Source of the DNA: Triangularia verruculosa
Lineage: Eukaryota; Ascomycota; Sordariomycetes; Sordariales; Podosporaceae
NCBI GenBank assembly: GCA_033296885.1
Contig: MU863894.1
Coordinates: forward strand, 186,001-250,000
DNA: 64,000 nucleotides
Direction of reading: 5' to 3'
Part shown: in pieces, positions 1-9,037 of the stretch
How positions within the stretch are numbered: position 1 is the first letter of the stretch
Layout: each line of letters starts with the position of its first letter
Program-made: the position numbers and the translations under genes
Notes under the pieces: generated by a model
Database searches by the model: none
What the model was told of the DNA's origin: nothing
What the model saw: the letters and a program-made list of their open reading frames with translations, nothing else

Positions 1-226
1 GAAAAATGCTCAACGCCATGCTTCCCAACTCCTGCGCCATGCCATAAATGTGTACTCGAAAGCCCCTGATCATGGAAAATCTGACTGGTCGTAAAAATCG
101 TGAAACTTTTGGACCACGACGACATGCCGTCACAGCGCAAACCCCGTCAAGCATGAACTAGTATACACAGATTCGAATTAGCATACATGTATTGACATAA
201 AACCCCTTGTACCAGACCACGAATTA

Positions 227-1684
227 TTAACCGAGAGTAAGCCTACCCATCATAGCCTCCGCCTCATCGGTCTCTTTATCTTTGACAGGGACACTGCCAG
301 GCACTTGGCCAGCAGCCTCCAGCCTCTTGCGCATTTCCTCCGCCTCCTTCTGCTCCTCCTTCTCCCTCTCCTCGGCTGCCTTCTTCTCCTTCTCCTCTTC
401 CTTCTTTCTCTCCTTCTCCTTCTCCTGTTTCTCCATCTCGGCGAGTTCATCGTCAATCTCAGCCTCGTCCAGCACAGCGGTTCCGCTGGCCTCGGCAAGG
501 ATCTTGCCAACCTCGTCTGCATCCGCCATCTGCTCCCTGAGTCTGTCGACAACTTCTTCTACTCTCTCCACGCCACCGGCCTTGGCCGTGAGACTCTTGA
601 GCGCGTCTGATGATGACTCCATGACCTTGACGATCTGGACATTGTCGCTTGCCTGTTCGAGCTGGGTTTGGACCTGCTCCAGTTGGTCGACTGTGGCGTA
701 TCGCTTCTCCAGCGTCTGCTCGGCCAACTTCTTGCTCTTGAGCGCCGCCAACGCCGCTACTCGGTTTTGCTTCGTGACTGCCTCCTTGGCCTGTGTCCCA
801 AGCTCCTCGACTCGTTTCGACAAGATGACCGTCTGGTGCGTCAAGGATACCAGCAATTCCTTGAGCTGGGCGATCGAGGCGTCCTCCTCTGTCAGGCCCT
901 CTGCCTCTCCTTCTCCGTCCTTGATCTTGACCGTCTTCCCGTCATACTCAATCATTTGTTTGTCCCGCGCCAAAAAGACCAACAAAACATCCATATCCGT
1001 CTCCGACAACTCCTTCCCGCCTTCTACTAGCTGATCATTGAAAACCTTGGCAAAATGGGCTCTGGTGAATGTCCTCTCAAACCGACCCTCTGTCTCCTTG
1101 ATGCCCTCCCCAAAAGCCTTGCCCGCCCCCTCAACATTTTCCACTACTACGAACTGCCCCGCCGGTACTTTGTCTCCGCTGCCCCTCAAGAAATCCGTCA
1201 CGCCGGCCGTCTTGAGAACCCATCCGGCCAACCCCCAGACCGACCAGGAGCGGGAGTAGATGCTCTCTTTCTGCTCGAGGAACTGCCTGAGCGGGACTAG
1301 CTCCTTGTTTTCCACAGCCTCTTTGATCACTAAGCCTAACGATAACGGGCGACCGTACTGCTTTGTCTCGAAAGCGCTGACCAGTCTCTCATCCGTGTTC
1401 AAGACAAGCAGGGAGGGTTTACTGGACGACGTTGGTGGTGGTGCGAGCCCTGATTTGGCTACTTTGGCAAGGGCGCGACGCCAAGCAGAGATATTGGCGG
1501 CATAGCCGTCGGGATTGAGGGTTCGTTGGGCGGCGAAGGAGGAATACAGGGCTGGCAAGCGGGCTCTGTTGCATCCTTGTCAGTAGAGGAAGATAGGACT
1601 GTGAAATAATATGAAGACGGACTTCCGGAAAGATGGTTCATTTTCGACTAGATAGTCTAGAAGTGACTGAGATTTCTGAGGCAT
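227..1684 (-). CDS. chm7: Chm7-like ESCRT-III/Snf7-family protein
   Basis: Two exons: 1684-1623 and 1565-227, giving 466 aa. Exon 1 encodes the short N-terminus starting MPQKSQSLLDYLVENEPSFR. It joins in phase to KARLPALYSSF, with a 57-nt intron whose donor is the unusual GTCCGT and whose acceptor is CAG. The start of the long open frame at 1558 is a TTG inside the exon, not a start codon. The N-terminal half resembles the fungal Chm7/CHMP7 winged-helix region (LNPDGYAANISAWR). A Snf7-like helical region follows at about 240-380, and then a very Lys/Glu-rich helix at about 390-440. In the family, Chm7 acts at the inner nuclear envelope in nuclear-pore quality control and sealing. Family assignment is by recognition of conserved segments. 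The alternative is another Snf7 family member, which the N-terminal region argues against. Confidence 0.85.
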
Positions 1685-2156
1685 GTTGACTGACAGTACC
1701 AGTGATGAATTGCTGGTACGTAAGACTTGGCCGACAAAGGTCGGAAGGATGGCGACGAGCTGGGCAACCAGCCAGCCTTGGAAAGGAGGATGTGTCGTAC
1801 TGAGAGCGACGCGCTAAAGAAGTCCAAGCTACCAGTAATTGGGCAGCAGAAGCAGCAATAACAACTGAGAGTCCGCTAGTCCTCAAGTTGAGCTTACAGA
1901 TAAGGTTGAAGGATAACAGGCGATAGATAGACAATGACGTGGTGCAGGGACCGTGTTGACTGGGGTCAGGGTTCTTTATCTTATCAGCGTGTCATAGCAC
2001 GTATCCGCTGGTAGGTATCCCTCGGGCAGTGTGGGGTAAGCATATCAAGGAGGTTAAGCTCCTACTCAAACATAAAAAACATGAGGATACCGCTGCGTCT
2101 ATTCTATGGTCCTCGAGTCGCCAAGTAGACATTAACTCAACAAGTCATCGGTAGTA
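1685..2156. other. Intergenic region between chm7 and trs85
   Basis: This stretch separates two genes on the minus strand, so it holds the promoter and 5' leader of chm7 and the 3' UTR of trs85. I see no convincing coding frame and no recognisable RNA gene. Confidence 0.6.
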
Positions 2157-4505
2157 TTAACCAAACCCGTCCTTACTTGGACCACTTGCGTCTCTTTGGC
2201 TCTGCAACGGCGCCGTCTCCATTCCCGCAGCGGTCGCTCCTCCTAGAGGGTTGATGAGGCTCGTCCTCCTCGTCCGTCTATCGTCATTATCAAACGTCTC
2301 CTCTTCCACGTCCACCAGGTTCTCCTCGGGCCCTGCTAAGTCCACCTGTAAACCTTGCTTGACCTGGTCGTTCAGCATCGCTAAAAAGTCACTGGCCACC
2401 TCGAATCTTTGAATGCCGTTCTCCCCTGGCAGCAGTGAATACATTTTCCTCGCTTCATTCAAACACCTTTGAGCTTGGATGTATTTCTCCTGAGCAACCC
2501 AGGCCTCAGCACCGAGCACACTCCACAGGGCCGACTTCCGCCGTCTGTTCCCCCACGCCTGGGAGCCAGCCCCTGACTTGGATGCGTAGCAAATGGCCAT
2601 GCGTTCTTTGAGCAGCGCGTCGCCGACCTTGCCCATCAATCTCGATTCCAGTACTTTGATGCCCCATCTGACAGCCTCGTCTATCCCAGATCCGCCCCGG
2701 AGCCGCAGCAGCTCCAATGCAAGTACTATGCAACGTGTAGCACCATACAGTGAATTGCACCGTGTCTGGTAGGAATAAAACGCATTGTCAAGCATCTGGT
2801 TGATCGTCTCGATGCGAGTCTTGGATGACATATTCTGTGGCATAATGAGCAAAGCAAAAGCTGCCATTTCGTTGGTGGCCGCATGATATTTCCAGGCCTT
2901 GTCGTTTTTAAAATCTTCCCGCAGGAGGTCGTACGTCGACATGGCCAGCTTCCAATCCCTAAGCATGAAAGCAAAATCTGCCAGTCGGCGCATAATGGCC
3001 TCGGGGCTGTCCGGCCTGTAGAATCCAGACGCATCGTAATTGCTCGATGAGCTTGCTATCCCAGATGATCTACTAGAACTGCCAAATGCCCATCTTTTGG
3101 ATAGACTCATGAATCGCCCGCTGATGCCTTTACGTTTCGAGGCCACCTGGTCGTTCCATACCGAAATGTTACGCTCCATCGTGGGAATGAGAGACTGTGT
3201 TGCCATTTCTCTGACAAATGTTCGTATTGCTGTGGCATCCGATTCAAAGATATGTCGTGTTGGATCCTCAAAATCCTCCTTGGTCTCGCTCTCCTCAATA
3301 TCTGCCAGTTCCTCAGCTGCTGTCATCCAGTCGCTCCTTGGTAGTGGTATGCTATCGTCGTCTGTTTCGGCGCTTTCGGAGCTTCTCAGCCTCAACAAGT
3401 GACAGTGTAACCCAAAATTCCTCTTCATCTGCTCGAAAAGAGCCATAGATTTGCCGATGTCACTGTTCTCTTCGTCGTGCACCAGGATATAGTACCGCAA
3501 GTATTCCCCATCCACCCACACAGGGTACCGACTCTCCCCTTCCCTTGTTTCGGTATACAGCCGATGTAACGCCTCAATAGGGTTCGGGTTTCGTGAGCTA
3601 ATGGCCATCACGCACGCCACCGGGTGGGTGAAAGATTCGTGGGGTGCAAGCGGCATGCCGGATAACAGTCTTCGAAGATACAGTGCATAGTAAGGGGATG
3701 TCGCCTCCACGTCTAAACCCATCCTTGTCGGTGTTTGTGGCTCTACCGTCCCTCTGTATGCCTCCTCAGCAAAACTGAGGTGCCGCTCTACAACCTTTTC
3801 CACGTCCAGTATTGGATCCTCTTTTCTCCGGCCTCCTTTCTTTTCTGAGCCGTTAAGTCCATCCAATACGTCTGGCATCTGTAAATTCGAGTGATCCCCG
3901 AACTTGGTAAACCTGAGCGAGAAGTCTTCCCATGCCCTTGACACGCCGTTGCTATCCCTCACGTTTACTTTTCCCGTGACCCGTTCCCCAAAGGGTCGAA
4001 GAAGTTCCCACAGCCCTTTCTGAAACCCCTTGGCGTTGACAAGTTCGTCGACATCTTGGCTAGCATGTATTGCGACATGCGGCACGAAACTCTTGAGAAC
4101 GAGATTAAGGGGGTCCCCCGGAGAATCTGCAGCCTCTGTGTCGAGTAACGAAGCTTTGAATCCTGCTGTGCCAGCGAATATCGACCCTGTCATTGCGCGG
4201 GCTGGAGATCGGGTTGATCGAATGGTGGAAGCGGGGGAGGCATCTCGCGGCGAGCCGGGTGGTGTGTTATTGAGAATGGTCGAACGGAAGAGGGAGGCCG
4301 ATTGTGGACGACGACTGGTGCTGTTTGTCCGTAATGGCAAAGAGAATTCTGATTGCGAAAGAGGGTCGGTTGGCGAAGAAAGAATCGAAGATGCGCCTGG
4401 CCGGGGCTTTTGTGGCCCAGAAAGGGATCGGATTAAGGAGGAGGCCGCGAGAGGGGGGGACTGAACCGGCGATGGTGTTTGAACCGCATCTTCGTGGGGT
4501 TGCAT
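2157..4505 (-). CDS. trs85: TRAPP complex subunit Trs85/TRAPPC8
   Basis: Single uninterrupted frame of 782 aa from ATG at 4505. The first 110 residues are Ser/Pro-rich and probably disordered. The conserved core begins around SFVPHVAIHASQDVDELV (about 139-156) and includes the segment GFQKGLWELLRPFGERVTGKV. Helical repeat-like segments with the pattern RRLADFAFMLRDWKLAMSTYDLLREDF follow near residue 510. This matches the fungal Trs85/TRAPPC8 family, a subunit of the TRAPP tethering complexes and Rab GEF in ER-Golgi traffic and selective autophagy. Length is close to that of other filamentous fungal members and somewhat longer than the yeast protein. The acidic C-terminus (about 720-760) is low complexity. 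The coding start has no competing upstream ATG in frame that I can see. Confidence 0.9.
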   Translation of the reverse strand: MQPHEDAVQTPSPVQSPPLAASSLIRSLSGPQKPRPGASSILSSPTDPLSQSEFSLPLRTNSTSRRPQSASLFRSTILNNTPPGSPRDASPASTIRSTRSPARAMTGSIFAGTAGFKASLLDTEAADSPGDPLNLVLKSFVPHVAIHASQDVDELVNAKGFQKGLWELLRPFGERVTGKVNVRDSNGVSRAWEDFSLRFTKFGDHSNLQMPDVLDGLNGSEKKGGRRKEDPILDVEKVVERHLSFAEEAYRGTVEPQTPTRMGLDVEATSPYYALYLRRLLSGMPLAPHESFTHPVACVMAISSRNPNPIEALHRLYTETREGESRYPVWVDGEYLRYYILVHDEENSDIGKSMALFEQMKRNFGLHCHLLRLRSSESAETDDDSIPLPRSDWMTAAEELADIEESETKEDFEDPTRHIFESDATAIRTFVREMATQSLIPTMERNISVWNDQVASKRKGISGRFMSLSKRWAFGSSSRSSGIASSSSNYDASGFYRPDSPEAIMRRLADFAFMLRDWKLAMSTYDLLREDFKNDKAWKYHAATNEMAAFALLIMPQNMSSKTRIETINQMLDNAFYSYQTRCNSLYGATRCIVLALELLRLRGGSGIDEAVRWGIKVLESRLMGKVGDALLKERMAICYASKSGAGSQAWGNRRRKSALWSVLGAEAWVAQEKYIQAQRCLNEARKMYSLLPGENGIQRFEVASDFLAMLNDQVKQGLQVDLAGPEENLVDVEEETFDNDDRRTRRTSLINPLGGATAAGMETAPLQSQRDASGPSKDGFG

Positions 4506-6327
4506 GGAGTTTGAGTTAGGTGACTGTGAAGATGAACAGTCTAATGCTGCGGGTTGTGTATGTCAAGCGCCTGTTGATGTAAATAATTCGGTTATGTCGC
4601 AAACATGTCCAGTGTCTGTATATCGAGTTTGGAGACCGGGACCTCCGCTGTTCAGTGGGTTCAACTCGCTGGCGGAGCAATCAGGTCGTGATTGCAGCAG
4701 TCGGGTTCTCTGAGATGTCCGGCCAATTAGGTGTGACATTTCAGCGGGGTGGATATCGTCACGTGGAGATAGCAGGCCCCACCACGGGCAGTTGTTTGTT
4801 CAGTGGGAACTCATTCGCATTTCAGCATGCCGACACGCTGGAAGAGACGACTGGACGATGTGGTCTGTCTAGGAACTAGGTATACTATACACTAGAGTTG
4901 CGGTCTCTCACGAGAGTAGACCCCGGGGACTTTCTATTTAGATAGACTTTCTCGTCTGGTTGGAATACCCAAGTTGCGAAACTGTCCACACCAAATGCTG
5001 GATGCCAGTCCTGCCTATGCCCGCGTAATACAAGGAGGTCCTGTGAACATCACATCTCGAGGCTCGCCCAGACCCCAGCTTCATAGGTTTTCAACCGATA
5101 TGCTTTCAACTCATGAAAGAACAACCGACGTCTTGGATCCTCATATATCAGCATACCCGCAGCGTCACATAGTCTGTGGCATACAAGGCAAGATGTCTGC
5201 TCAATATATAGGCTCCCTCCGCACTCATGACAGCTTATTGCTCAGCATCCACGCATAAGGAAGCAGGATATCTGCTCGCATCATACCTGATTTTGCACGG
5301 ATGTTTGTGCCGACACATAGTCCCCAACATCTTTCCTATGCCATAGAAGCTGATTTCTGTAAGGTCTCGACTGCCGATTGAAAGCAGCAAGGTGCAGACA
5401 ATAGCCACTCGGCTGAATACCAATGTTGCTGGCGTGGAACCACATTGGAGACTTGGAGTAACGTTCAACTTGGCCGACGAGAAAATCTCGAGGTAGTCGT
5501 GCCGAGGAACCGATCCAGCTGATGCTCTGTTGATTAACCAACACACCCATCTGTAAGGGGAGATGCGGGTTCGGGGCCTCGCCCCTGAATCCTTGCTCGC
5601 ACCCCAGCCCCTTGGCACTGCGGGATCTGCGTGCCAAGCGCTTGGCTGCCGCGATGCGAGTGCCGAGAAGTCTCCGCACTGCTAAATTAAACGTCCATCC
5701 AGCTTCTCCATCCACTTTTCTTCCACTGGCTCATGCGCTCAAGAGATATTGCTGGCAAAACTTGCTCAGAATACTAGGATTCATCTTCCGCTATACTTCA
5801 CGCTACACTTATTGGTTTGTCAACTTGTGGGCTAGACAGATATTCGGCCACGCTTGGTTCTCTGTCTCAATGATTGGAATGACCAGATTAGAATTTGAAT
5901 ACAAGCTTTGACAAGCACTGACAAGCCTCACCAAGAGTTCTAGAGTTGCAGTCCGCGGAGGTAAGCGAAGGGGGCTGCCAGGTCAGCTCGCCAACAGCGA
6001 ATTTATCCCTTCTTCCATGCCGCTGTACTTTATTTTCCTCGCCAGGAAATGGGTGCATATGGCGTAAGCCCTATAAGCTGAGCCCACTCGACGTTCCACT
6101 GCGATCGATGAACCATCGACTTTGTTACATTCAGTTTACGTACCAGCATCCAGTCCCCCTTTTCCTCCATGGATCGGTAATGGTGCAAGCCGAAATTCCT
6201 AGCCGCTGGCTTCGCAGCTCGGTGGCGATGGAGGCCATACATATACAAGTGATCATCCTGGAACTTTGGCCCGCGCAATGAACTTACTGTCCTTTCATGT
6301 TCTCAAAGTACCTTTTTGACCCACGAC
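4506..6327. other. Divergent intergenic region, trs85 / polysaccharide deacetylase
   Basis: About 1.8 kb between two divergent starts, so it carries both promoters. Several 80-140 codon open frames occur on both strands, but none shows recognisable family features or a consistent exon structure. Around 5570-5660 there is a GC-rich patch with short inverted repeats, listed separately. Nothing else is supported. Confidence 0.6.
5573..5638. repeat. GC-rich patch with two short inverted repeats
   Basis: GGGGC at 5573-5577 and GCCCC at 5581-5585 form a 5-bp stem with a 3-nt loop. CTTGGCAC at 5611-5618 is exactly complementary to GTGCCAAG at 5631-5638 with a 12-nt loop. Function is unknown. It could be a relic of a small repeat or a structured leader. 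The sequence shows the complementarity directly; any role is speculation. Confidence 0.45.
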
Positions 6328-8771
6328 ATGTTGTTCGAGCGTTGGTTAGCCGCCGGGCTGGTTGGCCTCTTGACTGCCGCCGGAACAAACGCCCAAGCCT
6401 GTACATCTAACCTTGTCATTGACAACTTCACCAAATGGACGAGCGGTGTCAATAACCTGGAATCTCCGAACGGCGGTGGGTAGTCCTCTCACTCTTGTAT
6501 TCTAGTGACTGACAAGGGGCAGACGATGGTTCAATGGATTTTATCGCCGCCGCAACTGGTCAGGTCATCTTTACCCCGAGAGATTCCACATCGTATTTCT
6601 ATGAATCATTCGAGTGCCAAACCGCGGTAACAAATGGATATGGAGGGTTGCAATTTACTGTTGAGGGCCCTGCAGGTGCCTCATTCGCTCTCGAGCTTCA
6701 AACAACTTCATCTTGCAGCGCCAACGATGGGACACACAAAAGTCACTACATCATCATTGAGAACTTGACAGGCAGTCGTCAGACTATCAATGTTCCCTTG
6801 GTCGGTTTTGACAACGAGCCCAACTACGATGCCGTGGTCGGATGGGTCTGGGCCGCATTCTCGCAGCCCAACGTTCAGTGGTCGATTGGCAATATCACAT
6901 GGATTTGTGGAAATGTGGCTCAGCCAACATCTCCGGGTGTAACGAGTATGCCGTCATATCTCTAGTGTTCTGTTTCGAGTGTCTAATTGTTCTCAGGTCT
7001 ACCAACAAGGTCGACGATAGGACCTACTGCTACTCGGTCAACAATCTCGCCACCGGTCACGACCAGCCAGCCCGCAACGTGCTCCAATTTGCTCATTGAC
7101 GATTGGGCATCTCAGTCCCGACTCACATTTTTGGGCTACAATGCTATGGGACAGGCCACAAGCGACGATGGCACCATGTCGAGTGTGGTTGTAAGCAACA
7201 ACAGGGTGCTTCTCAACCCCAAAGACAGCAACTCTTATTTCTACAGTCAGTTTGGCTGCCTGAATGCCAACAACAGATATGGGGGCATCTCTTTCAGAGT
7301 CAGAGCCGCACGAGGGACAAGCTTCTCAGTGGCTCTGGGGTGGTCCGATGCTTGTGGTTCAAACGATGTCAAGACGGTCAGTCTGACAACGGCACAGCTG
7401 AAGTGGACATTTGATGGCACCGAGAAGCTCTACTCCTTCCCCTTGTCGGCCTTTGGTGGTGTCGACACGACAAAGCTTGATATGATCTTCTTTACAGGCC
7501 TGAACGCTGGTATCATTCTCGGTCCCATGTCGTTCTACTGCGGATCGACCGCCAGCGAGTACACTCTGCCAGCAGCCTCCCCAGCTCCATCTGCCCTCAC
7601 ACGGACAACGACCCAGGTGGCGGCCCCGAGCGCCAAGGGCTATGTGATCGACACATTTACCAACGAAAATACCAACTCGCTGGGCGAATGGCACGGTCCA
7701 GACGAGGGCATGGCAGTTACATTTGGGAACAATGCCATGACCATCCGCACCAACGATTCCGATCAAAGTTGGAACACTCAACTGACCAACAAATGTGCCG
7801 ACCTCCGGAACTTGACAGGAGGTTATCTTCACATCGCGTATTCGGGCAGCAACAAGTTCAGCATCGCTCTCCAACAGCACAACTCCAAATGCAACGAGAC
7901 AATGGCTCCTTATCCCGAGACGTGGGACTCGGTAGAAGCGTCCCGTTACGCCACCGCAACAGACATTTACGTGCCCATCAACCACTTCAGCGTCAACCTC
8001 GGCCGGGTTATTGGCTTCAACTTCCGCGGCTTCTACACCGCCGAGCCGACCACCATCACCAAGGTCGAGATCACCACCTCCCTTCCGTCCAACTTCAAGA
8101 TCCCACCCAAGCTAGCCTCAGGCAGGCTTGTGTTTTCCTGCACCCGCCCCAATTCGTTTGCTTTTGCCGTCGACGACGGAAATCCAGAGTACATCCCCCA
8201 GGTGATGAAGATTCTCAAGGAAGCCAACATACCCCTCACTTTTTTCACTGTCGGCCTGCCCTTGCTAGACCCCAACACCGGACTCGCCGCCGCCTACAAG
8301 GACATGGCCTCCCGCGGCCACCAGATCGCCCTGCACAGCTACACCCACCCCAAGATGGAAGGCCTCGCCACCGAGCAGGCCATAGACTGGGAGATACAAA
8401 ACGACATTGGTGCCGTCCGCCAGGTGTTCCCGACGCTGAGGTCGTCCTACTTTCGCCCTCCGTTCGGAACAGAAGGTGCGAGGATGCGGCAGCGGCTGGC
8501 AGCCAATCTGAACGACCCCGAGCCGTACATTGTCGGGTGGAGCATCGACGTCGAAGACTGGCTCTGGGCCGACTCGCCCACCCCGAACAAGCAGCTGGAC
8601 GCCTTCAAGCGAGATCTGGCAAAGGGCGGCAACTTGATGGTGATGCACTATCTGCACCAGAGCACGGTGGACTTGCTCCCCGAGTTCATCAAGCTGGCCA
8701 AGGCGAGTGGAAAGAGGCTGATGAGAGTCGATCAGTGTTTGGAAGATCCAAAGGCGCCGGCGCTGACATGA
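6328..8771 (+). CDS. Secreted polysaccharide deacetylase (CE4/NodB) with three N-terminal beta modules
   Basis: Exons 6328-6475, 6523-6936 and 6997-8771 (introns 47 and 60 nt, phases consistent) give 778 aa. Residues 1-24 form a signal peptide (MLFERWLAAGLVGLLTAAGTN then AQA). Two clearly related modules follow, about 25-179 (CTSNLVIDNF...WICGN) and 216-369 (CSNLLIDDW...FYCG). They are separated by a Thr/Pro/Ser linker. A third, more divergent one lies at 402-566 (GYVIDTF...). The CE4 domain starts near 570. Visible motifs are DDG (D580 catalytic base, D581 metal), HSYTH (H634 and H638, metal), RPPFG (R674), and the Asp/Trp motif WSIDVEDW (702-709). The last motif has YLHQ instead of LHD (H741). 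The family removes N- or O-acetyl groups from chitin, chitosan or xylan-type polymers. The substrate here is not deducible. The N-terminal modules probably bind carbohydrate (inference). Confidence 0.88.
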
Positions 8772-9037
8772 TGGAAAGCCAATGGAAAAGACTGTCGTTG
8801 CCGGATGCATGTAAGTAGCACAAGTCAAAATTTGTAGGCAAAAGCAACATGTTTCTGGCTGCTGGCCAACCTGCAACCCTTGGACAAATGAATCACGTAA
8901 AAAAGGCACCTAGGTATCATTGAAAACCAAGCGATATACAATCCATGCTCCAGCCAGTTAGTTCATTTTGCCTTCCATCCCGTGGTTACACATACCCAAT
9001 CATCTTTTCTGGACATTCCGTCATTCTATGGATTCGT
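8772..9037. other. Convergent 3' region between the deacetylase gene and mcm6
   Basis: This 266-bp stretch holds the two converging 3' ends. I see no coding frame or distinct terminator motif. Confidence 0.5.

Noticed and set aside
5281..5715. 144-codon minus-strand frame in the trs85/deacetylase gap
   Set aside because: No family features; it crosses the GC-rich hairpin patch and overlaps another open frame on the same strand.
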